Source: Sulfitobacter faviae (GTDB taxonomy: Bacteria > Pseudomonadota > Alphaproteobacteria > Rhodobacterales > Rhodobacteraceae). From it: DNA of 64,000 nt. The stretch is taken from NCBI RefSeq assembly GCF_029870955.1, contig NZ_PGFQ01000001.1, positions 1,612,001 to 1,676,000 on the forward strand, read 5' to 3'. The stretch's first letter is position 1, and every line of letters starts with the position of its first letter. Both the position numbers and the translations under genes were made by a program. The notes below the pieces were generated by a model, which was given only the letters and a program-made list of their open reading frames with translations, was not told the origin of the DNA and searched no databases. This document shows positions 17,603-26,516 of this stretch, one piece after another.

Positions 17603-18417
17603 GGCGGCTTCCGGCGAATTTCCTGCTGGGTGCGGTACTGGTCAGCCTCGTCGTCGGGGTGGCGGCGCTCTCGCTTGTCTGGACCCCGCATGACCCGCAG
17701 GCGATGTCGATCTCCACCAAGTTCGCCCCGCCGTCTACGGAGCATTGGCTGGGCACCGATCAGTTGGGCCGCGACGTGGTGGCGCAGTTGATGGCGGCGG
17801 CGCGAAACTCGATGACCGTGGCGCTGGTGGCGGTGCTCTTGGGCGGCAGCATTGGCGTGGGGCTGGGGCTTCTGGCCTCCGCGCTCGGCGGCTGGGTCGA
17901 GGATGCGGTGATGCGGCTCGCCGACTTGGGCTTTGCCTTTCCGGCGCTGTTGTTCGCGATCATGCTGGCGGCGGTCTTCGGGCCCTCGCTGACCAATGCG
18001 GTGCTGGCGATCTCCTTCATCAACATTCCCATTTTCGCCCGAGTCACCCGCGCCTCGGCGAACCAGATCTGGACGCGCGATTATGTCGCCGCCGCGCGGG
18101 CTGCCGGGCGCGGGCGCTTCGCGATCAGCCGCGATCACATCCTGCCCAACATCGCCGCGGCGGTGATCGTGCAGGCCACCATCGAGTTCGCCGTGGCGAT
18201 CCTCGCCGAAGCGGCGCTGAGCTATCTCGGCCTCGGCGCGCAGCCGCCCGCCTCAAGCTGGGGGCGGATGCTGTCGGAGGCGCAGACGCTGATGTATCTC
18301 GCCCCGCAACTGGCGATCTATCCGGGGCTGTGCATTGTCGTGGCCGTGCTGGGCTTTGGCCTTCTGGGCGACGGGTTGCGCGACATCACTGATCCCCGAC
18401 TGGTGCGTGCGCGATGA
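17599..18417 (+). CDS. ABC importer permease, DppC type
   Basis: 272-residue inner-membrane permease, slightly short for DppC proteins. Contains HWLGTDQLGRDVVAQLM near residue 50, the family signature, the EAA loop in YVAAARAAGRGRFAISRDHILPN and SYLGLGAQPPASSWGRM. Partners the preceding DppB-like protein. ATGA overlaps on both ends show tight translational coupling. Confidence 0.92.
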   Translation: MRRLPANFLLGAVLVSLVVGVAALSLVWTPHDPQAMSISTKFAPPSTEHWLGTDQLGRDVVAQLMAAARNSMTVALVAVLLGGSIGVGLGLLASALGGWVEDAVMRLADLGFAFPALLFAIMLAAVFGPSLTNAVLAISFINIPIFARVTRASANQIWTRDYVAAARAAGRGRFAISRDHILPNIAAAVIVQATIEFAVAILAEAALSYLGLGAQPPASSWGRMLSEAQTLMYLAPQLAIYPGLCIVVAVLGFGLLGDGLRDITDPRLVRAR

Positions 18418-19388
18418 TTGAGCTTAGCAATCTTTCGATCCATTTCGGCACTGCCGCTGCCCTGCGCGACGCCAATCTGGTGATCGAGCGCGGTGACCGC
18501 ATGGGGGTCGTCGGCGAAAGCGGTTCGGGCAAGACGCTGCTGGCGCTCTGTCTGATGGGCATGGCCCCCGAAAGCGCGCGGTTGACCGGGCAGCTGCGGA
18601 TTGACGGGCAGGACATGGCCGACGCATCTGAGCGCGATTGGCAGAGGCTCCGCAGCCGCCGCGTGGCGATGGTGTTTCAGGAACCAATGGCGGCGCTGAA
18701 CCCATTGCGTCGGGTGGGCGACACGGTGATGGAGCCGATGTTGCTGCATGACGGGCTGACACGCAGCGCCGCCCGTGCCCGCGCCCTGAGCCTGTTCGAA
18801 GAGGTGGGCATTCCCGATCCCGACCGTCGCCTGCGGCAGTTCCCGCATGAGATGTCGGGCGGCCAGCGCCAGCGGGTGCTGATCGCGCTGGCGCTGGCCT
18901 GCAACCCCATGCTGCTGATCGCGGATGAGCCGACAACCGCGCTCGACGCCAATGTGGCGCTGCGGATCACCGACCTGCTGCAACGGCTCGCGCGGGAGCG
19001 GCAGATGGCGCTGGTTTTCATCAGCCATGACCTCGCCGCCGTGGCGCGGGCGACCGAAGACATCGTGGTGATGTATGCGGGCGATATGGTCGAGCGGGGC
19101 CGCACGGCAGAGGTGCTGGGCAGGCCTGCGCATCCCTATACCAAGGGGCTTTTGGGCGCGCGGCCCGATCCGGGCGTGGCGGGGCGGGATGCCCAAGGAA
19201 AACGGCGCAGGCTGCCGACCATTCCGGGCGCGGTCCCGCCGCTGCAGGGGCTGCCGCAGGGCTGCCGTTTTGCGGGGCGCTGCCCGGTGGAGCTGCCCCA
19301 TTGCGCCACGCAGCGCCCGGACTTTGTGCAGACCGACGCAGAGCGCGCTGCCGCCTGCCACCTGCTGACGGAGCGGTGCCATGACTGA
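18414..19388 (+). CDS. ABC importer ATPase, DppD type
   Basis: 324-residue ATPase. Walker A GESGSGKT near residue 37, signature FPHEMSGGQRQRV, Walker [13 protein letters not shown], and the switch histidine in VFISHDLA. The C-terminal oligopeptide-transporter extension with cysteines (GCRFAGRCP ... CATQRP) is present; in this family it may bind an iron-sulfur cluster. Overlaps the next ATPase gene by 8 bases. Confidence 0.92.
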   Translation: MIELSNLSIHFGTAAALRDANLVIERGDRMGVVGESGSGKTLLALCLMGMAPESARLTGQLRIDGQDMADASERDWQRLRSRRVAMVFQEPMAALNPLRRVGDTVMEPMLLHDGLTRSAARARALSLFEEVGIPDPDRRLRQFPHEMSGGQRQRVLIALALACNPMLLIADEPTTALDANVALRITDLLQRLARERQMALVFISHDLAAVARATEDIVVMYAGDMVERGRTAEVLGRPAHPYTKGLLGARPDPGVAGRDAQGKRRRLPTIPGAVPPLQGLPQGCRFAGRCPVELPHCATQRPDFVQTDAERAAACHLLTERCHD

Positions 19389-20168
19389 CGCGCCGCTTCT
19401 AGAGGTCCGCAACCTGACCCGCCGCTACAAACTGCCGCGCCAAAGCCTGCTGCGGGCCCCACCGGTGCTGACGGCTTTGGAAAACGCCTCCTTTTCGCTG
19501 CACGCAGGCGAGACCTTGGGCGTGGTCGGGGAAAGCGGCTCGGGCAAATCCACTCTGGCGCGGCTGATCATGGCGTTTGAGCGTCCGGACGCGGGCGCGG
19601 TGCTGTTTCGGGGGCGCGATCTGCATGGGCTCGGGGGCAAGAACTGCGCAGCCTGCGGCGCGATTTTCAGATGGTTTTCCAAGACCCTTTCGGCTCACTC
19701 AACCCGCGCCGCCGCGTCGGTTGGTCCATCGCCGAGCCGCTGCGCGCCAATGGTGAGACCGAGGATATCCCCCGCCGCATCGCCAAAGCTTTGGAGCAGG
19801 TCGGGTTGCATGCCGCGGACGCGGGTAAATATCCGCATGAGTTCTCGGGCGGGCAGCGCCAGCGCATCGCCATCGCGCGGGCCATCGTCACCCGCCCCGC
19901 GTTGTTGGTCGCGGATGAGGCGGTCTCGGCCCTCGATGTCTCGGTGCAGGCGCAAATTCTCAACCTTCTTATGGACCTTCAGGATGATCTGGGCCTTGGC
20001 ATGGTCTTTATCAGCCATGACCTTGCGGTGGTCGGATCGATCTGCGACCGGGTGCTGGTGCTGCAGCATGGCAAGACCTTGGAAAGCGGTGCGGCGGCAG
20101 ATGTGTTGCGCAGCCCCGAGCACCCTTATACGAAAACCCTGCTGACAGCCGCAGGAGTACGCCCATGA
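19381..20168 (+). CDS. ABC importer ATPase, DppF type (one sequence frameshift)
   Basis: Second ATPase of the importer, 262 residues after correction. Walker [10 protein letters not shown] lies before the break; MVFQDPFGSLNPRRR, FSGGQRQRIAIARAI, Walker B LLVADEAVSALD and FISHDLAVV lie after it. The frame breaks at five G (19633-19637); one more G gives DLHGLGGQELRSLRRDFQ and continues to a stop that overlaps the phosphoesterase start (ATGA). It lacks the long C-terminal extension of its partner. Confidence 0.88.
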
Positions 20169-20971
20169 CCCGTTTCGTCCACCTGACCGACCTGCATATC
20201 TCGCATCCCGATCTGAACGACCCACATCTGCACAGCGACACGCCCGCCACCCTGCGCCGCGTGGTGGAGGTGATCAACGCGATGGAGCCCCAACCCGATT
20301 TCGTGGTGGCCAGTGGCGATTTGACCAACCATGGCGACCAACAAAGCTATGCCCTTGTGCGCGAGATCATGGAACCGCTGAAAGCGCCGCTGGTCATGGC
20401 CCTCGGCAACCATGACAAACGCGATGGGTTCAACGCGGTCTTTGCGCCGGGGCTGGCCGATGCGCCCTATTTCCACGACGCGCCGCAGGGCGATCTGCAT
20501 GTCATTACGTTGGACAGCAGCGTGCCGGGCAAGGTGGCCGGGGCGCTGGACGACGCGCAGTTCGAGTTTCTGGAAGCCGCGCTTCAGCGTCATGGCGATC
20601 TGGCGAAACTCTTGGTGATCCACCACCCGCCGCGCGTCGATCCCGCGGCCCTCGCATGGGGCAGTCTGGACGCGGCGAGCAGTGCGCGTTTGGCCGAGAT
20701 GTTGAAGGGGCAGCGCGTGGCGGGCCTCCTCTCGGGCCATGTGCATGTGAATCGGGTGAGCCATTGGCACGGCATTCCGGTGGTCATTTCCAACGGTCTG
20801 CATTCCACCATCGACCTGACCGAAACCCGCGACCTGCGTATCGTGGAGGGCACTGGATTCGGCCTTTGCGAATGGCATCCCAGCGGCTTGAGCGTCTCCT
20901 TTGCTCCGCTTGACCCGACGGCGTCTGAATTGGCGCGGATCGACCGCGCGCAGCTAAAATCCTTTGAGTAG
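20165..20971 (+). CDS. Metallophosphoesterase, GpdQ / class III cyclic phosphodiesterase type
   Basis: 268 residues with the full calcineurin-like set: LTDLHIS near residue 7, VVASGDLTNHG near 47, LGNHDKRDG near 80, LVIHHPP near 144 and GHVHVNR near 185. This pattern matches GpdQ (glycerophosphodiesterase) and CpdA-like enzymes with a dinuclear metal site. No signal peptide, so cytoplasmic. It is the sixth gene of an ABC import operon, overlapping the preceding ATPase gene, which suggests it cleaves the imported compound or a product of it. A phosphodiester substrate is an inference from that context. Confidence 0.85.
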   Translation: MTRFVHLTDLHISHPDLNDPHLHSDTPATLRRVVEVINAMEPQPDFVVASGDLTNHGDQQSYALVREIMEPLKAPLVMALGNHDKRDGFNAVFAPGLADAPYFHDAPQGDLHVITLDSSVPGKVAGALDDAQFEFLEAALQRHGDLAKLLVIHHPPRVDPAALAWGSLDAASSARLAEMLKGQRVAGLLSGHVHVNRVSHWHGIPVVISNGLHSTIDLTETRDLRIVEGTGFGLCEWHPSGLSVSFAPLDPTASELARIDRAQLKSFE

Positions 20972-21036
20972 AATGACATCCACCCCCGTTGGCCGCAGCC
21001 TCGCGCCCTGCGCCGCGGTGCAGTAAAAAAATTATT

Positions 21037-21049
21037 GTTGACCCTCAAC
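21037..21049. promoter_or_regulatory. Inverted repeat upstream of the XRE-cupin regulator
   Basis: GTTGA CCC TCAAC in an AT-rich 150-base gap before the regulator gene. A candidate operator or autoregulatory site; no copy was seen before dppA. Confidence 0.3.
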
Positions 21050-21122
21050 CTTTTTAATTTCACACAGCGAGACATGAAAAGGCTATACCCGGCATGAGAT
21101 CGGGCCGCTGTTCACGGGGAGG

Positions 21123-21764
21123 GTGAATTTGCTGACTGCCAATGGCGACAGTGTATCGACGCTTGGCGCACGCATGCGCAAGCAGCGTCATCGTTTGTCC
21201 CTGACTCTACAGCAGTTGGGCGAAGCCTCCGGCGTGTCCGTGGGCTATCTCAGCCAAGTCGAACGGGGCCGGGCCACGCCGTCACTGGGCACCCTGTCGC
21301 AGATCGCCGTGGCGCTTCAGGTCGATGTCAGTTTTTTCATCTATACGCCCAAGACCCAAGACAGCCTGACCCGTGCGGCTGAGCGTCCGCGCTTTGCCGT
21401 CTCGGGCTCATCCATCGAATATGAGAAGATCGGCGCGGATTTCCCGGGCCATGAGCTGTCCTCCTACATCATGAACGTGCCGCCGGGCTATGCCTCGGAA
21501 GAGGTCGTCCATGAGGGGGAAGAGGTGATCTATATCCTTGAGGGAGAGATCGCGCAGGTCGTCGATGGGGGGGAGCATATCATGCGGCCCGGCGACAGCC
21601 TGCATTACCTCGGCAGCAGCCCGCATTCGTGGTCCAACAAGACCGACAAGCCCGCCCGCGTGCTTTGGGTGGGGCGGATGCAATATGAACAGGCCGCTGG
21701 CGCCAATAGAATACGTCCGAATGAAGGGGCAGTCGCCACCGCATTCGCGTCGTCTCGCCCGTAA
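21123..21764 (+). CDS. XRE-family regulator with C-terminal cupin sensor
   Basis: 213-residue cytoplasmic regulator. An N-terminal helix-turn-helix (residues about 15-70: LTLQQLGEASGVSVGYLSQ, then ERGRATPSLGTLSQIA) is joined to a cupin domain (about 110-190: EEVVHEGEEVIYILEGE, MRPGDSLHYL, PHSWSN). Such HTH-cupin proteins sense a small molecule and control catabolic or transport genes; PuuR is an example. It lies 64 bases upstream of dppA on the same strand and is the likely local regulator of the dipeptide operon. The start is uncertain: GTG 21123 abuts the GGGGAGG site, while TTG 21129 is better spaced. Confidence 0.85.
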   Translation: MNLLTANGDSVSTLGARMRKQRHRLSLTLQQLGEASGVSVGYLSQVERGRATPSLGTLSQIAVALQVDVSFFIYTPKTQDSLTRAAERPRFAVSGSSIEYEKIGADFPGHELSSYIMNVPPGYASEEVVHEGEEVIYILEGEIAQVVDGGEHIMRPGDSLHYLGSSPHSWSNKTDKPARVLWVGRMQYEQAAGANRIRPNEGAVATAFASSRP

Positions 21765-21828
21765 GGGCGTATCACCTGCGGCGGATACCCCGCTGCCAAG
21801 AAACAAACCAACCAGGAGAGAGAATATT

Positions 21829-23421
21829 ATGTCTTTTACAACGAAATTGGCCACCGGTGCCATGCTGGCGGCCCTTGGGGCCTCGGCGGTATCGGCCCAA
21901 TCGCTGGTCTATTGCTCCGAAGGCTCGCCCGAGGGTTTTGACCCCGCGCTGTACACAGCCGGCACCACATTCGACGCTTCCAGCCACCCGATCTACAACC
22001 GTCTGGCCGAGTTCAAAGTCGGCACGACCGAAGTCGTGCCCGCGCTGGCCGAAAGCTGGGAAGTCAGCGAAGACGGCATGACCGTGACCTTCAAGCTGCG
22101 CAAAGGTGTGAAATTCCACTCCAACGACCAGTTCACGCCGACACGCGATTTCAACGCCGACGACGTGATCTTCAGCTTTGACCGTCAGGGTAACGAAGAA
22201 AACCCCTATCACACCGTCTCGGGCGGCACATGGGAATACTACGGCGGCATGTCCATGCCCGATCTGATCGAAAGCATCGAGAAGGTCGACGACTACACCG
22301 TGGCCTTCAACCTGACCCGTCCCGAAGCGCCCTTCATCGCGAATATGGCGATGGACTTCGCTTCGATCGTGTCCAAGGAATATGCCGACGCGATGATGGA
22401 AGCGGGCACGCCTGAAATGGTGAACCAAGCGCCCATCGGCACCGGCCCGTTCAAGTTCCAAGCCTACCAGAAAGACGCGGTCATCCGTTACCTGCGCAAC
22501 GACGACTACTGGGGCGATGCGGCCAAGGTTGAAAGCCTAATCTTCGCGATCACGCCCGACGCCTCCGTGCGCTACCAGAAGGTGCAGGCGGGTGAGTGCC
22601 ACGTCATGGCATATCCGAACCCGGCCGATGTTCAGGCGATGAAAGACGCCGAAGACATCGTCGTGATGGAGCAAGAAGGTCTGAACGTTGGCTATCTGGC
22701 CTATAACACGCAGGTCGCGCCCTTCGACAACGCCAAGGTCCGCAAGGCCCTGAACATGGCGATCGACAAGCAGGCGATCATCGACGTGGTGTTCCAAGGC
22801 TCCGGCGAAATCGCCAAGAACCCGCTGCCGCCGACCATGTGGTCCTACAACGACGCCATCGAAGACGACAACTATGACCCCGAGGCCGCCAAGGCGATGC
22901 TCGAGGAAGAGGGCGTCAGCGATCTGTCGATGAAGATCTGGGCGATGCCGGTTCAGCGTCCCTACAACCCCAATGCCCGCCGTATGGCCGAGCTGATGCA
23001 GGAAGACTTCTCCAAGGTTGGCGTCGATGTCGAAATCGTCTCCTACGAATGGGGTGAGTATCTGGAGCGCTCCAAGTCCAAGGACCGTGACGGTGCCGTG
23101 CTGCTGGGTTGGACCGGCGACAACGGTGACCCAGACAACTTCCTCGCGGTTCTGCTGGGCTGTGACGGTGTCGAGAAATCCAACCGCGCCCAGTGGTGCA
23201 ACGAGGAATTCGACGCGCTGATCCAGAAAGCCAAGGTTCTGCCGACCCAAGAAGAGCGTGCGCCGCTTTACGAAGAAGCGCAGGAAATCTTCAAGGATCA
23301 AGCGCCTTGGGCCACCATCGCGCATTCGGTCGTCTACATGACCATGCGCCCCGAGGTTGAGAACTATGTCGTGCACCCGCTGGGGGGCCACATCTTCAAC
23401 CAAGTTGGCCTGAAGCAGTAA
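21829..23421 (+). CDS. dppA: Dipeptide-binding periplasmic protein
   Basis: 530-residue SBP_bac_5 protein with a signal peptide (KLATGAMLAALGASAVSAQ, cleavage near residue 24). SLVYCSEGSPEGFDPALYT, ESWEVSEDGMTVTFKLRKG and a WTGDNGDPDNFL segment are DppA-like; the last is part of the peptide pocket in E. coli DppA. AGGAGAG lies 8 bases before the ATG at 21829; longer upstream frames run through the regulator gene. It is the first gene of dppA-pepP-like-dppBCDF; a hairpin after it should make it the most abundant product. Confidence 0.92.
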   Translation: MSFTTKLATGAMLAALGASAVSAQSLVYCSEGSPEGFDPALYTAGTTFDASSHPIYNRLAEFKVGTTEVVPALAESWEVSEDGMTVTFKLRKGVKFHSNDQFTPTRDFNADDVIFSFDRQGNEENPYHTVSGGTWEYYGGMSMPDLIESIEKVDDYTVAFNLTRPEAPFIANMAMDFASIVSKEYADAMMEAGTPEMVNQAPIGTGPFKFQAYQKDAVIRYLRNDDYWGDAAKVESLIFAITPDASVRYQKVQAGECHVMAYPNPADVQAMKDAEDIVVMEQEGLNVGYLAYNTQVAPFDNAKVRKALNMAIDKQAIIDVVFQGSGEIAKNPLPPTMWSYNDAIEDDNYDPEAAKAMLEEEGVSDLSMKIWAMPVQRPYNPNARRMAELMQEDFSKVGVDVEIVSYEWGEYLERSKSKDRDGAVLLGWTGDNGDPDNFLAVLLGCDGVEKSNRAQWCNEEFDALIQKAKVLPTQEERAPLYEEAQEIFKDQAPWATIAHSVVYMTMRPEVENYVVHPLGGHIFNQVGLKQ

Positions 23422-23440
23422 CACTGCCGCTTTGACCAAA

Positions 23441-23473
23441 GGGGGCGGCATCATGTGCCGTCCCCATTTTATT
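23441..23473 (+). terminator. Hairpin terminator/attenuator after dppA
   Basis: 10-bp stem (one G-U pair) with 4 G/4 C at the base and CGGCA/TGCCG at the top around loop TCATG (23441-23465), followed by ATTTTATT. It lies 20 bases past dppA and 27 before the M24 peptidase gene. It probably gives partial termination, leaving excess binding protein. Confidence 0.7.
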
Positions 23474-23499
23474 AACCTCGCCAGCCCGAAAGCCAGCCC

Positions 23500-24609
23500 A
23501 TGTCCCCTTCGCTGAATGATCGCCTGTCGGCCTATGCCGATATCGCCGCCGACCTATCGGTCGATGCCGTGGCGCTGGTGCCCGGCCCGAATTTCACCCG
23601 CGCCGTCGACCATGCCTTCATGAGCCACGAACGCCCCTTCGTTCTGGTGATCCCCGCCCGCGGCCCCGCCGCCGCCTTGGTGCCGAACCTTGAACTGGGC
23701 AGTTGGGAGTTGGTCGGTTTCGACGGGGCCGTTTTCGATTGGCGCGACCAGACGGGCTACGACGATGCCTTCGCCGCGCTGATGCAACATTTGAACATCA
23801 CCTCGCTTGCAGTTGAAGGCCAAGTGATGCGCGTCTTTGTGCATCACGCGCTGAAGAAAGCGCAGCCCGATCTGCGGATCATCGATGCCGAGCGTGAGAT
23901 CTCCGCCCCCCGCATGATCAAGACCGAGGCCGAGGTCGCGGCGCTGCAAAAAGCCATCGACATTTCCGAACGCGCCCTGCGCGCCACGCTGGATAGCGTG
24001 AAGCTCGGCCAGACCGAGAAAGAGATCGAGCAAAAGCTGGTGCAGATGATCTTTGCCGAAGGGGCTGATGATTTGTCCTTCGCCCCCATCGTCGCCGCCG
24101 GTGACGGCTCGGCCCGCCCGCATGCCAAGGCGCGTGAGGATTACCACGTCAAAGCAGGCGATGCGCTGCTGATCGACTTCGGCGCGCGCAAGGACGGCTT
24201 TGCCGCCGACATCACCCGCACCGTTTTCCTTGCCCATGTCAGCGACGAGGGGCGCGCGGTGTACGACACTGTGCTGCGCGCCAACCTTGCCGGGCTGGAG
24301 GCCACCCGCGCAGGCGTCACCGCGCATGAGATCGACGATGTGGTGACCGGCGTGCTCGAAGCCTCTCCTTTTGCCGACCGCATCCGCACCAAGACCGGCC
24401 ACGGTCTGGGCCGCGATGTGCATGAAGCGCCTTATATCATGCGCGGCAACCACATGACTTTACCCGCCGGAACGGTGTACACCAACGAACCCGGTCTCTA
24501 TGAGATCGGCAACTTTGGGGTGCGCATCGAAGATGACGTGCTGATCACCGAAGATGGCTACAAATCCCTGACCAACTTTCCGAAGGAACTGATGGTGCTC
24601 CCGTGCTGA
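23500..24609 (+). CDS. M24 family aminopeptidase (Xaa-Pro dipeptidase/aminopeptidase-like)
   Basis: 369 residues. An N-terminal creatinase-like domain is followed by the M24 pita-bread fold. Metal ligands are visible: D in LLIDFGARKDG, D in FAADITRT, H in GHGLGRDVHEAP, E in TNEPGLYE and E in RIEDDVLI. Sits between dppA and dppB in one operon, overlapping dppB, so it likely trims imported dipeptides, perhaps proline-containing ones. No signal peptide, so it acts in the cytoplasm. Confidence 0.9.
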   Translation: MSPSLNDRLSAYADIAADLSVDAVALVPGPNFTRAVDHAFMSHERPFVLVIPARGPAAALVPNLELGSWELVGFDGAVFDWRDQTGYDDAFAALMQHLNITSLAVEGQVMRVFVHHALKKAQPDLRIIDAEREISAPRMIKTEAEVAALQKAIDISERALRATLDSVKLGQTEKEIEQKLVQMIFAEGADDLSFAPIVAAGDGSARPHAKAREDYHVKAGDALLIDFGARKDGFAADITRTVFLAHVSDEGRAVYDTVLRANLAGLEATRAGVTAHEIDDVVTGVLEASPFADRIRTKTGHGLGRDVHEAPYIMRGNHMTLPAGTVYTNEPGLYEIGNFGVRIEDDVLITEDGYKSLTNFPKELMVLPC

Positions 24610-25610
24610 AATATGTCTTGTCGCGCCTTGCGACCTTCATCCCCACTTTTATCGGCGTCACGCTGATATCATTCGCCTTCATCCGCTTGCTGCCCGGCGA
24701 CCCGATCGTCGTCATGGCCGGTGAGCGCGGCATTTCCGAAGAACGCTATCTCGAACTGCAACAGCAGTTCGGCTTTGACCGGCCGATCTATGTGCAGTTC
24801 TGGGATTACTTCACCGGCGTGATACAGGGGGATTTAGGCACGTCCTTCGTGACCAAACGCCCGGTTTGGGATGAGTTCTTCTCACTCTTCCCCGCCACGC
24901 TGGAGCTGTCGCTCTGTGCGATGATCTTCGCCGTGGCCTTAGGCCTGCCCGCAGGGGTGATCGCGGCGGTGAACCGGGGCAAGTTCTTTGACCGGGCGCT
25001 GATGTCGACCGCGCTGGTGGGCTATTCGATGCCGATCTTCTGGTGGGCCTTGCTGCTGATCATCGTCTTTTCCGGCAATTTGGGCTGGACCCCGGTCTCG
25101 GGCCGGATCGACCTTCTTTACTATTTCCCCAATGCCACCGGCTTCATGCTGATCGACAGTCTCGCCTCGGGGCAGGACGGGGCCTTCCTCTCGGCGCTGC
25201 GGCACCTGCTGCTGCCGACCATCGTGCTGGGGACCATCCCGCTGGCGGTGATCGCGCGGCAGACCCGTTCGGCGATGCTTGAGGTTTTGGGCGAGGATTA
25301 CATCCGCACCGCCCGCGCCAAGGGCATGTCGACGGGCCGGATCAACGGCATCCACGCCCTGCGCAACGCGCTTATCCCCGTCATCACCGTGATCGGCTTG
25401 TCGGTCGGCACGCTGCTGGCGGGCGCCATCCTGACCGAGACGATCTTTAGCTGGCCGGGCATCGGCAAGTGGATGGTCGATAGCATCTTCCGCCGTGACT
25501 ACCCGGTGGTTCAGGGTGGCCTTCTGCTCATCGCCGTCATGGTCATGGTCGTGAACCTTACCGTCGACATGCTCTACGGCATCATCAACCCCAAGATCAG
25601 GAAACGCTAA
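24603..25610 (+). CDS. dppB: Dipeptide ABC importer permease
   Basis: 335-residue inner-membrane protein. N-terminal LSRLATFIPTFIGVTLISFAF helix, RLLPGDPIVVMAGERG, EAA loop DYIRTARAKGMSTGRINGIHALRNALIP (about 230-257) and ETIFSWPGIGKWMV. GTG start at 24603 overlaps the end of the peptidase gene. Ends TAATG into dppC. Confidence 0.93.
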   Translation: MLKYVLSRLATFIPTFIGVTLISFAFIRLLPGDPIVVMAGERGISEERYLELQQQFGFDRPIYVQFWDYFTGVIQGDLGTSFVTKRPVWDEFFSLFPATLELSLCAMIFAVALGLPAGVIAAVNRGKFFDRALMSTALVGYSMPIFWWALLLIIVFSGNLGWTPVSGRIDLLYYFPNATGFMLIDSLASGQDGAFLSALRHLLLPTIVLGTIPLAVIARQTRSAMLEVLGEDYIRTARAKGMSTGRINGIHALRNALIPVITVIGLSVGTLLAGAILTETIFSWPGIGKWMVDSIFRRDYPVVQGGLLLIAVMVMVVNLTVDMLYGIINPKIRKR

Positions 25611-26513
25611 TGGACGACGCACTCTCTGCCGAAGCCGAAATGGTGCACGACCGCCCCGGCCGCTTGCGCGAATTCTGGTTCTATTTCCGTGAAAACCGCG
25701 GGGCCGTGATCGGCCTGTGGATCTTTGCCATCTTCGCCGTGCTGGCGCTGTTCGGCCCGTGGATCGCGCCGCATGATGCGACCGAGCAGTTCCGCTCGGC
25801 CATCCTGCAACCGCCCGCGTGGCAAGAGGGGGGACGTGGAACCACATCCTCGGGACCGATCCTCTGGGCCGGGACATGCTCTCGCGGCTGATCGTCGGCG
25901 CGCGCTATTCCTTCTTCGTGGGCATCGTGGTGGTGACCATCGCCGCCTCGGGCGGGATCATCATCGGCCTCATCTCGGGCTTCGCGCCGAAATGGGTCGA
26001 CACGATCATCATGCGGATCATGGACATCATCCTCGCCTTCCCGTCGCTCTTGCTGGCGCTGGTGCTGGTGGCGATCCTTGGGCCCAGCCTTACCAATGCG
26101 ATGATCGCCATCGCCATCGTGCTACAGCCGCATTACGTGCGTCTGACCCGCGCCAGCGTGATCTCCGAGCGGCAGAAGGACTATGTCACCTCGGCCCGCG
26201 TCGTCGGCGCCAGCACGCTGCGGCTGATGGTCGTGACGGTGCTGCCGAACTGCCTTGCGCCGATCATCGTGCAGGCCGCGCTGTCCTTCTCGACCGCGAT
26301 TCTTGACGCCGCCGCCCTGGGCTTCCTCGGCATGGGCGCACAGCCGCCCACCCCGAATGGGGCACCATGCTGGCCGAGGCGCGCGAGTTCATCCTGCGCG
26401 CATGGTGGGTCGTGACTTTCCCGGGTCTTGCGATCCTCGTCACCGTGCTGGCGATCAACCTCATGGGCGACGGTCTGCGCGACGCCCTCGATCCGAAACT
26501 GAAGCGGAGCTGA
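25610..26513 (+). CDS. dppC: Dipeptide ABC importer permease (two sequence frameshifts)
   Basis: 301-residue permease after adding one base at each of two sites. First break: six G at 25828-25833, joining PPAWQEGG to [18 protein letters not shown], the DppC signature. Second break: four C at 26351-26354, joining MGAQPPTP to [14 protein letters not shown] and ending DPKLKRS with TGA at 26511-26513. The coupling loop [16 protein letters not shown] lies between. Both repairs restore expected DppC sequence, and the genes on either side overlap or abut normally. Confidence 0.88.
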
Positions 26514-26516
26514 TTG

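Noticed and set aside
21538..21828. 97-codon N-terminal extension of dppA
   Set aside because: It lies within the cupin regulator gene in another frame; the signal peptide and ribosome site start dppA at 21829.
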